DNA of 64,000 bases, taken from contig JAGTTD010000020.1 in the NCBI GenBank assembly GCA_018398585.1, forward strand, positions 19,750,350 to 19,814,349, in the 5' to 3' direction. The stretch comes from Simmondsia chinensis. Its lineage: Eukaryota > Streptophyta > Magnoliopsida > Caryophyllales > Simmondsiaceae. The position numbers and the translations under genes are program-made. Below are positions 1 through 11,742 of the stretch, piece by piece. The notes under the pieces were generated by a model. It saw nothing but the letters and a program-made list of their open reading frames with translations. It searched no databases and had not been told where the DNA came from. Numbering within the stretch: the first letter of the stretch is position 1; each line of letters opens with the position of its first letter.

Positions 1-1
1 T

Positions 2-631
2 TCACTTGAAAATTGCTCTTCCCTTTGGAGATTAGAGATCACGACTTGCTCCAATCTAAACGATCTTCCCTCATTTCAAGGTTGCTCTTCTCTTGAAGCA
101 TTAACCATTGTCGACTGCCCAATCCTAGAAGCAATTCCGAGTCCATTTAACGGACTAGATTGTCTCCCTAACCTACGCCTCTGCAGGCTTGGTCCATTCA
201 ACGAGGATTCTGAGTCCTTTCCATTTCCGGCGGACCTTCACGAAGATAGCCCCCTCTCTACTTCACTTCAACAACTGGAGCTGTGTGGCTGGTCAAAGGC
301 GATTCTTCTGCCCCCTCAACTTCGAAGCTTGATAGTGCTCCAACACCTCACGATTACAGGTTTTGGTATTAAAGTACTACCAGAATGGCTTGGGGATCTT
401 ACTAGTCTGCAGCAGTTGTCGCTTGCGGGTATGGAGAGATTGGAGTTTCTGCCTTCCCATGAAGCTATTTTGCGTCTAACCAAATTGAAAGGGTTGACGA
501 TTTATGGTTGTCCTATTTTGGAGGAGAAGTGTGTCCCAGAAACAGGGCCGGAGTGGTTTAAAATTTCTCATATTCCCTCCATCTACATCAAAGGATCTCG
601 GGTTCAAGGTGTAGCTGGTGAGTTTGATTGA
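2..631 (+). CDS. NLR disease-resistance protein, C-terminal LRR end (5' truncated by window)
   Basis: Frame 2 is open from the first base to a TGA at 629-631, so this is the last 209 codons of a longer gene whose start lies left of the window. The protein shows irregular leucine-rich repeats of the LxxLxIxxCP type (for example SLEALTIVDCPILEAIPS and LTKLKGLTIYGCPILEEKC). It ends with a block typical of plant CC-NB-ARC-LRR (RGA-like) proteins: a terminal repeat with GCPILEEKC, then GPEWFKISHIPSI. Such proteins are cytoplasmic immune receptors and the LRR takes part in effector recognition and autoinhibition. No NB-ARC motif is visible because that part is outside the window. There is no internal stop, so it may be functional, although the upstream part cannot be judged. 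Confidence 0.9.
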   Translation, partial: SLENCSSLWRLEITTCSNLNDLPSFQGCSSLEALTIVDCPILEAIPSPFNGLDCLPNLRLCRLGPFNEDSESFPFPADLHEDSPLSTSLQQLELCGWSKAILLPPQLRSLIVLQHLTITGFGIKVLPEWLGDLTSLQQLSLAGMERLEFLPSHEAILRLTKLKGLTIYGCPILEEKCVPETGPEWFKISHIPSIYIKGSRVQGVAGEFD

Positions 632-964
632 ACATCCAACGCCTCCCCTTTCTTACAGTATATGTTACAACAACAAATTTAGATTTCGTTTGACACTAGA
701 AATCCGAATATATTTTGAAATTGCAATGCTAATTCCAATTTTGATAGAATTAGAATAGGTGAAATTAAAATCCATTATTTGAATAATCAAAGGAATCAGA
801 GATTGGAATTATAGTTTCATAACAATCGAGTCATTTTGTGTTCCCGCCTGATCTTTTTTATGTTTTGTGGTGTTGTCTGATCTTTTTACTTACTGTATTT
901 GGAGGTTTCGCTATTAGCGTTCAGCTTTTCCCACTTGTCGGGGAAAAAAACAATTTGAGTAATA
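632..964. other. 3' flank of the NLR gene, no gene seen
   Basis: AT-rich sequence with no convincing open frame. It probably holds the 3' untranslated region and terminator of the NLR gene. I see no clear poly(A) signal that I would assign. Confidence 0.5.
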
Positions 965-3237
965 TCGGGTTTGAATTGATCGGGTTAGGTATGGGTCAGC
1001 TCGGGTCGAGTTTCAGTTTGGTCGAATTATAGAAAAACTGAAGTAATCACGTATAGAACGTATGATCTAATAGTATTTTTGTAGATAATTTCATTTTAGT
1101 AATAGTTAGGTAATTTTCTATTTCTTAATGGGTGATTAGGAGTTTGAGACTGGTGTCATACTCCAAGTACTTTTCTAGTCATTTCGACAAATATCGCTGA
1201 AGCACCCTCATATTTCAGTATATAAATGAGTTACCTTGAGGTCAAACTTTTATCGCTTACTCTTCAAAATGATTGTGGTGGCTATCACGAGAGCTCGCCT
1301 AAGGAAGGACATTTTGCGGGAGCTCTGGTTAGTCATTACTGGCAGATTTTCTTTTTCTTTTACGGGTGAAATTAACCTGAAATTTACAAGAATTGCATCG
1401 TTGGAGATAGGCTTCAAATGGAGTTATTTGATATTAGGTGCATTAAGTGGGGACTTTTGTTTGATTGACTTGTTACTTGTGTCATTGCATCTATTGCATT
1501 TTCATTGCCCCACTCTTTTGCATGTTGGATGATAGATTGTTGTTTGTTGTAGGAGAATAAAAATCAAAAGCTTTGCTGACGGCGAGATTTTTGTTCAGTT
1601 GCGAGAGAATGTTATGTAATGTATATCTAGTTCAGCCCACCTCTCCACCTGCAAATGAGAATCTTATGGAGCTTTTGATAGTGATAGATGCTTGCTGCAG
1701 GGCATCAGCTTTGAATATTTCTGAATATGCAAGGGCTGATCGCAAGGTACATGGCATGTAAAACTCTGTGAAAAGTTGTCACTGGATGTTTTGAACCCTG
1801 TAATAGTTCTTTTCTTATGGTGGAAGCATGGAATCATGCAAAGAAATATATCGTATTACGTCACATACTTGACGCTAGTTGTTATGTGAATTGATGCTGC
1901 CGGACAACCTCCCTGATGCATATATATTAATAAATGTAATTATATGTTGAAATCTTTGAAAGTAGTATAAAAATTAAGGATTTGCTAAATTTTTGTGAAC
2001 ATAAGATTTATAAGCAACTTATATTTCCTTAAAAACCTAATGTGATTAATGCGACCCATAGTTTCTGATACTCCACTTCCACACCACTACAACCAAGAAC
2101 CGTGATTTGATTCATCAGTGGAAGGACATCCTTGTGATTTAGGAGGCTGTTGATCCTTACATAATCATTTAAGTATGGCAACTTTTGGAGGTATAAGCTG
2201 ATTGTCTAGTCCTACTCAAACCACAAGCTTGTCAAGACTAAATGAGAGATGGTGCTTGATTGAATCATCCTTTGATTCACTAGCCTGAGAACGAATGATC
2301 TATGTATGAGCTTGAACCAAATTTTTTAATAAAAGTTTACTTACTAAGTCGTAAGCCCTTATCTATTCTATAATTACAAAAGACATTTTTTATGTTAATG
2401 GAGCTTTTCTTTATGAGATTAGAGGAATACACAAAACTAAGGACAAGAACTCCTCTTAAATAAAATCATTCCTAAGCTTCCACCTTAATTTTGGTTACCG
2501 ATATAATGCAACACACACTATACATTTGTTGTATTGTCCTTTGACCTCGTCTTCTTATTTTCTTCTGTAGTTACAGACTCAATTTGAGCACATTTAGAGA
2601 AGCCAAACTGGTTTGACGTTAGATTGCAGAAGTGGGTGCAAATCGTTTTCTTGAGTGATCTTCATTCTGGGCAGTCAATGGGTTACTTTGATATTTCGAT
2701 GGATCATGTATATGGTCAGGTAAGAGAGTTGCAGAGTAGTATAGTCCATATTGATTCTTGATACCATTTTACCCATCACGTTAAGCTGGTAGTTGTTTTC
2801 TTTGCTTTTTCTAAAGTGAGAGATTCTGATGTTATAATAAAATATTAGTAGTATTTTAATTTTTCAAACAGCTAGAATGATATCATTCATTTGAAAGGAT
2901 GAAGAACAGATTCTAAAATACTTTATTTGCCTAAATAACTATCACTTAATTTAATCAAGGACATGTCATTTAGGTAGTATTGGGGGAAAGCCTTTTCAAT
3001 GAAGGATAATATTAGAAATAAAAGGAGATCATCTGGCCCTTTAGATTAGGGAATCCTAACTGAAAGCATGACCATTAATTAATTACTGGTACAGTGAGTT
3101 GTACCCTTTGCACATATGGTGGTCAAAGTGCTTTTGCTGAACTGAAAATGCATCTAGTAAGCAGAAAAAGATGTTGGATAGTTTGTGCTAGTAAAAAACT
3201 AAACAATATATAGGAAAAGATCAAAGGATTCAAGATC

Positions 3238-3400
3238 CAAGAAAACTCCTTCTAGCACATCTAGCAGCTAAATTGGGAAAATACATTACTCGACTGACAT
3301 TTTCTAGAACTCAAGAAAGCCTTTGCTGTGTATGCGGTTATTGCTGCTATGGAGAATTTTGTTAGGAAAGATGGTACTCGGGGCAGGTTGGTTTTCATTT
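3238..3400 (+). other. Intronic exon-like segment, unknown
   Basis: A short open stretch reading IQDPRKLLLAHLAAKLGKY lies inside the PRPP synthetase pseudogene intron. It recurs in copy B at 8281-8400 as IQDPREVLLANLAAKLGNY. I do not recognise it as part of PRPP synthetase. In copy B it directly follows a TTTTCAG acceptor-like sequence. Confidence 0.35.
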
Positions 3401-3775
3401 TTGTTGAGAGCAATATATGAACCTAGTATGCTACTCCACCTAACGCCAATTGGTCATAGGATGGAACCCCACTTGGATTTATATGTGGATTACATGTATA
3501 CTAACCCTATGGATCGGGCTAAAAAAGGCTTGTTGAAATTTGCAATTTTAGAGTTGGGATTCCTTTTGAGCCCATGGGTGAGATTTTTTAAAAATTTTGA
3601 TTCTATTTAAAACCCAACCGACATCATCTAGTGGGGCAAGGTTTGGTTTGGCTTGGTTTGGTTTTGTTTACGTTGTTCCTCTATTACATTGGGCTTTTGA
3701 GTTCTTCTTGTCATATATAAATTTTGGCTGTATCTGTTTTCCCTTTTCTTTGGAGTTGGTTTAGTCACTGATTCC

Positions 3776-4528
3776 TGTTAAAAATGTAACAAAGGGTAAC
3801 ACATTGTTAAGACTCACATCCCACATTGACAATTTAGGGGAAGGAAAGATGGTTGCCCTTGTAAATAATAGGACTTGAATTAAATTGTGGGTGGAAGAAT
3901 GGAGGGAGCCACACGCGCCCGCCCACCGTACCGTGCTCGGGCGAGGGCGTGGGTGTCCTTTTTATTACGGGTATTTTCATTTTATCGGAAATCTTTTTCA
4001 CCGGCTATCAATGCGCTTCGTAAAGGTGCATTTCTTTCTCCTAAGCTTGTACCTTGTAAAAATGCATCTCCCTTTCCCAAGCTGACCACCATTACTGCTT
4101 GCTCTTCCCAAGCAACACACCCCTTTGATTCTGACCATTGGCAGGTTGTGGCTACCCCCCACAGTCACGATTTTGGCTATAAATATTGTACTTTCATCAG
4201 CAATTTTTCCATCAACCAAAACAAGTTACTCTTCCTCTTTCTCTAGGTTCTCTCCTCTCTTCCTCTGTTCATCTTTCTTCATTTTTCCTCTCTAAGTCCA
4301 GGCAAGTTCACTTAGCATCCCATCCGGCTTCTAATGAGTGCACGTTAAAGGTCGGATCGCATTAATCCTGGAGGACGGCCACCAGTGGATCTGTGTGCAC
4401 CCTAGCAACGGCGAAATCGCCTTTTAGGACAGTGGCTTATACCACGGCGCGGTTAATTGTTTTGTAAGATCTTTCCTCACTCTTACTGTTTTTGTTGCTG
4501 TGCTTTGATTACTTACTGTTTTACAACA
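3776..4528 (+). mobile_element. Solo LTR, 753 bp, TSD ATTCC
   Basis: The segment starts TGTTAAAAATGTAAC and ends TTTTACAACA, and is flanked by the 5-bp duplication ATTCC at 3771-3775 and 4529-4533. The corresponding site in duplicate copy B (about 8966-8980) is uninterrupted, which confirms the borders. A TATA-like CTATAAATA at about 4178-4186 suggests plus-strand promoter orientation. There is no internal retrotransposon sequence, so this is a solo LTR left by LTR-LTR recombination. The open frames inside it (for example 3887-4246) have no recognisable domain. Superfamily is unassigned. Confidence 0.85.
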
Positions 4529-4830
4529 ATTCCTTCTCTTGTGTGCTGTGCTAGCCTGTGATACTCGATTACTTCACAAGTAAGGCCATCTGTTATGATG
4601 ATTTAGTAGTGGTATCACCTGATCTCAATGGAGTTGCTAGAGCTCGTGCATTTGTGAAAAAGTTATCTGATGCCTCACTTCCTATAGTGGATAAAAGGTG
4701 CCTTGGGCACAATGTTGCAGAGGCATGATCGATTTGAATTTTTTGCTTGTTTTTGTTGTGTTTGTGGAGCTTTGCCGTGATGATCTTCTCTGTTAAAAAG
4801 CTGAAGTTGGTTCTGGGGCTTTCCTAGATA

Positions 4831-5649
4831 ATTTGCCTTCAACAACGCATCTACTTTGAGTAATTGATATCTTCTCTTTTAAATTTGTGATACCTGAAGA
4901 TTTTATAATTTAGGTACATTAAGATTTAAAATTTATTTGATAGAGAGATAAGAATTGGCTTAAGGTTTTGCAATACGGTGAAACTGAGAGATGATTGGCT
5001 AACGATTTAAGCTTGTTTGTGGTACCTGAAGATTTTATCATTTTGGCATCTGAAGATCTTTTAATTTGTTGATTTCTGAAATTTATGAATAGATTTTTTT
5101 TGTTTATTCTAAAGGTTTAAAACAATAGTATCACATATTTGAAATAGGTTGCTTAAAATTTTTAATCCTTTTTTTGTCCTTCAACTAGGGTGAATAAATA
5201 ATACTTTGTTTTGTAAGATTTCGATTTTAACCCACTTGTACATACTTCCGAAGATGCAATATGCAGTTAAATTAAGTAATGTAGTTGCAGAGTTGGCTAG
5301 TTTCTGTTTGCAGGCCTGAATTACTTTATAATTGTATTATACCAACTGTTCAAAGGAGAAGTAAGCTTCAAGGTTAGCTTGGCCTTATAATTATCTTGCT
5401 GAAAATGATAATTCGTCCCATCTAGATTTTTCTTTACATCTGACTGTTGTCCTTCCTTTTGCTTGTAAGTAGTGCCTATAGCCTAATATTAGGAAAGACG
5501 TCAATCTTTCCTTGTGGTACCTTTAAGATTGTTTATGGGTTCTGGGTGAAAATAGTAATAGCAGACCTAGAGGTGAAATAGAGAGCGGAAAATGGGTTAT
5601 TCACATGTGAGGTAATATCCATCTCATGTATTGTTATTCAAGTATAGAT
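4831..5649. other. AT-rich spacer between duplicate copies
   Basis: No gene or element recognised. The sequence separates copy A from copy B of the PRPP synthetase duplication. Confidence 0.5.
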
Positions 5650-7875
5650 CTTTGGTTTTGTATTGATCGGGTTGGAGTAGTTTAGGTACAGGTCAACTCT
5701 GGTAGAGTTTCGGTTTCATAGAGTTTTGGTTTGGTCGAATTGGAAAAAAAAAAAGAAAAAAAATAAAGTAATCACGTATAGAGATATGATCTAATAGTAT
5801 TTTAGTAGATACTTTACTTTAGTAATAATTAGATAATTTTCTATTTCTAATTGGTAATTTATGTGTTTGGGACTGCTGCTGACTTCCTCCCAGTGTTTTT
5901 CTATTCATAGGTAAATGAAATTGGTGCTTTACTCTTCTTTGTTATTTACTTGGTCGCTTATTTATACAGCGGCTGAAACATTGCATATAGTTATGGGAAT
6001 TTATCACTTAGGCATCTTGAAATTTGAACAATTATCACTTAAGTACGTTGACATTTTAATATATATAATGATTTACATTGAGGTTTCAAAATTTTATCGT
6101 TTAGTTATCCTATGCCGGAACTTGGTAAAGTTTTGTCAAAATTTGATCATTTTCACCTTAAAATGTTGTAGTATAGGATTAAAACAATATATATGAGCTA
6201 TATGAATGTTTGCAACGAAAATCCTGTGGATTGAAGAAGAACTTCATTGAATTGTGACAGAAAATATCTATATATTAACGAAATAATGTGTAATATTAGC
6301 GTATTGTGATAAAAGATCATAACAATATGATGGAAGATATCTATATATTAGTGTAATTATGTTCCATGTTGGCAAGTTTCTCACTACAATTTATCGAATT
6401 ATGGAGAAAGGTAAAACAAGTATTTCTGTTTTTCACCTCGTGATAGTTTTGACTCTTGCGTAGGTGTTGACGATAGTGATTTGGAAAGTGGCAGTGAGGA
6501 TTGATGACATGATCAGACACAGTTGGGGAGTTTAGTTATGATAAAAAGAAACCCCATGTAGTAAACATGTCGCTCAATTTGCTTATTTAAATTTCCCCTA
6601 GAGAAAGTGAGCATGTGTGCACAAATTTTTGAGGCTACCATTCACAGGGGTTTGGAAGATTTTTCTGTATATCTTTGAAATTGTTACAATTAGGAAGTTC
6701 CTATATTGAAACCCATGACATTCAAATCCCATGTAGTTGTAACTTCTTCGATGTCAACTTGACTCATTGTAGTTGTTTTTGACTTTGCGTATTAACAGAT
6801 TCGATGTGTTATGACCTTGTTGCTTGATCTATACAGTGGATACTTTAAACATTGTGCCATTCGAATCTACTGGGTCAAGTTTTGGTTTGGTTGAATTATT
6901 TCTAATTTGTGTAATCTCAAGTTCCGGAGCAATTGGGATCGATTTTTAGTCGAGTCAGATCATTTTGTGTTCAAGCAATCTCGGATTTTGGGTTAATCAG
7001 CTTGGGTAAATTGGGTAATCAAATTTGCACGGGTTTCAACATTTTATCACTTAAGTTTCAAAATGATTGTGGTGGCGATTATGAAAGCTTGCCTAAAAGA
7101 GGACATTTTTGCAGGAGCTCTGGTAACATTTATAATGTCACATATATGAAGCTAGTTATTATTCGATTGATGCTATGTAACACCCTCCATGATGTGTATA
7201 TATATTTATGCATTAGACATTGATAAATGTGCTCTTGTGTTGAAAATCTTTGAAATTGATATAAACATTGAGCAGTTGCTATTCATTCAAATTTTTGTGA
7301 AAATAAGGCTTATAAGTGACCTGTGTTCCCTTAAAAAAAAACCCTCTATGATTGCTGTGGCCCATGATAGTCAGTGATACTCCGCTTCCGCACCACTGCA
7401 AATTTGATTCATGGGTGGAAGGACATCCTTGTGATTTAGGAGGTTGGTCATCTATGCATAAACATTTAAATATGGCAACTTTTGGAGGTATAAGCTGATT
7501 GTCTAGTCCTACTCAAACCACTAGCTTGTCAAGACAAAATGAGAAATGGTGCTTGGTTAAATCATCCCTTGATTCACTAGCATGAGAACAAATGATCTAT
7601 GTATGAATTTGAACCAAATTTCTGAATAAAACTTTACTCACTAAGTTGTATGTCTTTATCAGTTCTATAATTACAAAATACTTTTTTTTTTGTGATAAAG
7701 AGTTTTTCTTACTAAGATTAAAGGAATAGACAAAGCTAAGGACAAGAGCTCCCTTTAAATAAAGTCATTCCTAAGCTTCCACCTTAGTTTTAGCTACCTA
7801 TATAGCGCAACACACACTATACATTTGTTGTATTGTTCTTTGAACTCATCTTCTTATTTTCTCTTGTTGTGACAG

Positions 7876-9162
7876 ATTCAAGTTGGGAGTATGTAATGCA
7901 ACAAATCCAGTTAGAAATTTGATTCCAAAAGCGGGTGCAAATCGTGTTCTTGATTGTGATATTGATTCCGGGCAGTCAATGGGTTGCTTTGATTATTTGG
8001 TGGATCGTGTATATGGTCAGGTAAGAGAGTTGCAGAGTTGTATGGTTCATATTGATTCTTGATGCCATTCTACCCATCACATTAAGTTGGTAGATGTTTC
8101 TTTGCATTTTCTAAAGTGAGAGATCCTCACGTCAGAAATGAAATACTAAGTATTACATAATATTTTAATTTTTCAGATAGCTGAAATGATATCATTCATT
8201 TCAAAGGATGAAGAACATATTCTAAATTACTTTCTTTTTCCCAAATAATTATCTCATTTCTAAATGACGTGGCTTTTCAGGATTCAAGATCCAAGAGAAG
8301 TCCTTCTAGCAAATCTAGCAGCTAAATTGGGAAATTACGTTCAAATTCCTGCTTTCATGAACAAGTTTGAACATGGTAATGGTTGCACACTAGTTTTGAG
8401 ATAAGTTAGACAAGAGTGACTTGACTAGAGAAATATTCATGGTCATTATTTGTTAAAATACTTGACATCTGATTAAAGGCATTGATGATATTGCTACCAG
8501 CCTCCATAAAAGTGTTGTAACATGCTTTTGATGTTGGATACGCTTGTGGTCAATAAAGCCTTTGATGTGTGTGCAGTTAATGTGGAGAATTTTGTTAGGA
8601 AAGATGATACTTGTGGCTGGTTGGTTTTCATTTTTGTTAAGAACTTTGGTGAGTCTATCTAGTAGTATCCCACATGGGAGTTATGAAAGTGAAGAGACTA
8701 ATATATAAACCTATTAGATTACTCCGCCTAATACCAATTGGTAGTAGGATGGAACCTGAGTTGGTTTTATATGTAAATCACATGTTTACTAACTTCATGG
8801 GTCGGGCCTGAAAAAGCCTGGTGTCATTTAACAATTTTGATGTTTGTTTGGCTTGGCTTGTCTTTGTTTATTTTGTTCCTTTGTTATAGTGGCTTTTTAG
8901 TTATTGCTATACTATATAAATTTTGGCCATGTTTGTTTTCCCTTTTCTTTGGAGATGGTTAGTTACTGATTTCTTCTCTTGTGTGCTATGCTAACCTGTG
9001 ATACTTCATTACTTAGCAAGCAAGACCATGTGTTCTGATGATTTAGTATTGGTATCACTTGATGTCAGCGGAGTTGCTAGAGCTCATGCGTTGCGGAAAA
9101 AGTTATCTGATGGCCCACTTGCTATTGTAGATTAATGGCCCCATGGGCACAATTTTGTAGAG
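7876..9162 (+). pseudogene. Ribose-phosphate pyrophosphokinase pseudogene, copy B
   Basis: Two exon remnants survive. Exon about 7876-8020 reads NLIPKAGANRVLDCDIDSG, then QSMGCFDYLVDRVYGQ, open to a GTAAGA donor at 8021; it lacks the two-base deletion seen in copy A. Exon 8995-9162 reads PVILHYLASK, then SDDLVLVSLDVSGVARAHA, with an in-frame TAA after AIVD. It ends at an intact GT donor, while its acceptor AG has become AC. The exon with ADGEIFVQ found in copy A is deleted. Together the two copies show that a multi-exon gene was duplicated with its introns, so this is not a retrocopy. Neither copy can make a full enzyme. Confidence 0.87.
8281..8400 (+). other. Second copy of the unknown exon-like segment
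   Basis: An open stretch of about 38 codons (IQDPREVLLANLAAKLGNYV, then IPAFMNKFEHGNG) sits immediately after an acceptor-like TTTTCAG. It is the homologue of 3238-3400. I do not recognise the protein. Confidence 0.35.
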
Positions 9163-9330
9163 GTATGATCAACTTCAATTTCTGTGTAAAGATTAATCTT
9201 GATTTCTTCTAATTTGTTTTTCATGTTCTGTTTGCTTGTTCGTTTTTGTTGTGTTTGTGGAACATCGGGGTAATGATCTGCCACTCTTAAAAAGCTTTTA
9301 AGTTGGTTTAGGGGTTTTGCTATTTGTATT

Positions 9331-9535
9331 ATGAAATTTGGGAATGAAGGTTACAACCATCCGTAGCCACTATTTATAGGCAAACAAAGAGAAGCTCTAA
9401 TATGCAAAATTACAAAAATATTCTAAAATACGAAATTATAATAATGCCCTTAAACCATGCAAAAAACATACACATGACCCTCTTGGTACCAAATAAATTG
9501 AAATTTGGGAATAAAGATTACATCCATCGTGTAAT
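9331..9535. repeat. Possible LTR scrap
   Basis: Two near-direct repeats, GGGAATGAAGGTTACAACC (about 9342) and GGGAATAAAGATTACATCC (about 9508), flank sequence containing AAAATACGAAATTATAATAA. Its complement resembles the LTR-like sequence at about 60048-60100. It may be a fragment of the same LTR family. Confidence 0.3.
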
Positions 9536-10290
9536 GATGTTAGCTTGACTGGTTTTACTTGTTTTTGACTTTGTGTATTAGTAGATTTGTGTATCATGAC
9601 TTTCTTGCTTGATCTATATAGTAAATGCTTAAAACGTCGTGCCAATCTCTCTAAGAAATTTAGTGCCACGTAGTGGAATGTTGCGATTACATCTTTGGAG
9701 GTGCTACTATTATGTGTAATTGACGCTTCGTATTCTCTATTTATGTGTTCATGTGCCTCAAGACGAACATCATCGATGGAGACATTGTAAATTGCAGGCA
9801 AGGACTAAGAGATTTTAAGAAGGCATGAATTATTTGTAATTGCAGTAAGAAGTTATTCGGAAACAACATTTGGGTTTTAAATTTTTAGTTGATCGCATTT
9901 GAGCTGAGTGGGCTCGCTTCTGGTTCAGTTTGCAATTTCAATTTATTTGGTACCGAGATGCTCACATGTATAGATTATGAAACACGAGCTTTTTATGGTC
10001 AAAATGGCAAATGTAATGAGTTATTTACGCTCTTGGTCCTTATTGTTTATAAATTTGTGTAAATTAGTTCCTTGTATTTTTGCTCATATCAACTGGGGTC
10101 AAGTTTTGGTTTGGTTGAATTATTTCATATTGTGTATTCTCAAGTTCCAAATCAATTAGATTGGGTTGGAATAAGTAAACTTAATTGGGTTTGAGTGATC
10201 TTGGATATTTGGCCAATTGGATGGGGTCACATTTGATTTGAGTGAAGTCGGGTCTTGTCATTTCGGGTTCCAGCCATTCGAGTTTTGAGT
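9536..10290 (+). repeat. Partial third copy of the duplicated flank
   Basis: Blocks such as TTTTTGACTTTGTGTATTAG and CAAGTTTTGGTTTGGTTGAA match 6740-6930 of copy B in the same orientation. No PRPP synthetase exon is present here. Confidence 0.6.
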
Positions 10291-11180
10291 CCAAATTAAT
10301 CTATTAATATGTGTGTGACTCGTCTTAGCATAAAGAGAGTCATGCTTGGATGCTTTGGTTGAAAGAGTTTCTTATAGTTCCTTTGTTGAACACCAAACTG
10401 CGAGACATTGGGTAGCTACTATGTGAAGCTATATCGAGGAAAGTTTGTGATTTATGATGCAATAATCACAATTGAGATTGGATTGTAAGATGAGATTTGG
10501 GATTTTAATTTAATTAGAGATTGTAATTTCAGGTTTCATTGTGGATGAGGGGTAGAAGTCCCATTTTGGTCGCCCAAGTGACCAAAAATGGACAAGTTGG
10601 TCACCCAACTTAAAATTTGAAAGATTTAATCACCCAACTCTTAAAAGTTGTTCTATTTGGTCACCAAAATTATTTAAAATTGGATAAATTAGCCACTCAA
10701 CTCAAATTTTAGATAATTTGGTCACTGAACTCCTAAATAAAATTATATTTAGTCACCCAAATAATTTAAAATAGACAATTTGGTCACTCAAACTATATTT
10801 TAAAAGATTCGATCACATAACTTGTAATAAAAATTTATTTAATCGCCCAAGCAGTTTGAAATGGAGAAGTTGGACACCCAAATTAAAATTTAAAAAACTT
10901 TATTTCCCAACTTTAACAGAATATATTTTTATCATTTACGTGATTTTAAAATGATAAAATTTATCCCTAAAATATAAAAATAACAATTTAATATACTTCT
11001 AAAATTTTAAGCGACATATTCTTTTTTTATTTTTGGATAAACACATTTTAAAATGATAGAATTTATTGCCAAAGTGACAAAAATATAAACTATGTTCAAT
11101 TTGAGCGCTGAGATTTTAAAAAGATTTGCTTTTTTGGGCGGGAAGGGTGTGTACTAAATGCGTTTTGGGGAAAAATATGA

Positions 11181-11456
11181 TTTTTTTTTTTTTTTTGGGG
11201 ATAATTATAGCCAAAGTCGTAGAACATATAGGTAACTCAACAAAGTGAGCCCTGAGCCACCCAGTAAGCGGAAGTGGTTACAAAAAAGAGACAAAACAAA
11301 CAGGAAAGAGAATAGACAAGAACAGGCACCAAAAAATACGCATCGAAAAAACACCGAAAAAAAGGGCACACAGGACAAACAGGCAAAGACCTAACTAGAA
11401 GGGTAACAGGTGGAGCCGGATCAAAGCCACACACAGAAACATCTGACTGAAGATTG
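11181..11456 (-). mobile_element. 5'-truncated LINE 3' end
   Basis: On the minus strand the segment ends TATAATTATCCCC followed by a 16-base A run (T run 11181-11196 on the plus strand). Its composition is unlike the surrounding Mutator-like arms. The terminal sequence plus A tail suits a plant L1-type LINE 3' untranslated end. No coding domain remains and I could not fix the target-site duplication. Confidence 0.5.
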
Positions 11457-11525
11457 ACGAAGTATTTAATTTAGATAAATATTTTTTAAATTTTAAATTA
11501 TTGCATTTTTATTTATTTACTAAAA

Positions 11526-11742
11526 GAGGGTATCAACATGCAAGTACCGAATCCCATTAGAATTCAAAAGTTAAGTGTGCTTAGGCAAGAGTAGTACTAG
11601 AATAGCTAACCTCCTAGGAAGTCCTCACATCTCAGGTCCGAGGTACTCGAAAATAGCATCTCTTCAAGATAGCAACCTGAAGGAGAAATGCGTACATCCA
11701 CCCCCGACTCTACTTAGGCGAGAGTCTTTGGGGTACTGAGAA
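11526..11742 (+). mobile_element. 5S-rRNA-headed SINE, copy 1
   Basis: The first ~105 bp align with plant 5S rRNA: AATCCCATTAGAA, then GTTAAGTGTGCTTAGGCAAG, AGTAGTACTAG, CTAACCTCCTAGGAAGTCCT. The rest is the tail module found in other plant SINEs: CTCAGGTCCGAGGTACTCG, CATCTCTTCAAG, TACATCCACCCCCGACTC, GGCGAGAGTCTTTGGGGTAC. The copy is inserted in the Mutator-like element at 10551-12184 and is considerably diverged. The 5S internal promoter region is recognisable but mutated. Confidence 0.75.

Larger units (their letters stand above)
1553..4722 (+). pseudogene. Ribose-phosphate pyrophosphokinase (PRPP synthetase) pseudogene, copy A
   Basis: Three separated exon remnants resemble plant class I PRPP synthetase, the enzyme making PRPP from ribose 5-phosphate and ATP. 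Exon 1553-1749 follows a TAG acceptor and reads [12 protein letters not shown], then after a frameshift [16 protein letters not shown] and YARADRK, ending at a GT donor. About eight codons are missing before YARADRK. Exon about 2577-2719 contains the SGQSMGYFD and DHVYGQ motifs but has stops and a two-base deletion relative to copy B, and it ends at a GTAAGA donor. Exon 4555-4722 is open throughout (PVILDYFTSKAI, then VARARAFVKKLSD and GHNVAE) and ends at GC instead of GT. The downstream PRPP-binding exon is not found, so the gene is 3' truncated. The intron before the last exon is interrupted by a solo LTR. The family assignment is secure; transcription is unlikely. Confidence 0.88.
965..4830 (+). 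repeat. Diverged tandem duplication, copy A
   Basis: Large parts of this stretch match 5650-9330 in the same order and orientation, with indels. Examples are the blocks beginning GTAATCACGTATAGA (about 1047 and 5771), AAAATGATTGTGGTGGC (about 1266 and 7059), GGCAACTTTTGGAGGTATAA (about 2177 and 7474) and GGTCAGGTAAGAGAGTTGCA (about 2714 and 8015). Copy A keeps an exon at 1553-1749 that copy B has lost, and it carries a solo LTR that copy B lacks. Confidence 0.85.
5650..9330 (+). repeat. Diverged tandem duplication, copy B
   Basis: Matches copy A (965-4830) in order and orientation. It differs by extra sequence at about 5990-7030, by loss of the segment matching 1336-1850 of copy A (which holds the first pseudogene exon), and by the absence of the solo LTR. 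The extra part near 6740-7010 partly recurs at 9536-10290. Confidence 0.85.

Noticed and set aside
1236..1532. 98-codon plus-strand frame upstream of the PRPP synthetase relic
   Set aside because: No similarity recognised, not conserved as an open frame in copy B (about 7035-7140), and falls in intron or 5' flank.
3887..4246. 119-codon plus-strand frame
   Set aside because: Lies wholly inside the solo LTR 3776-4528 and has no recognisable domain.
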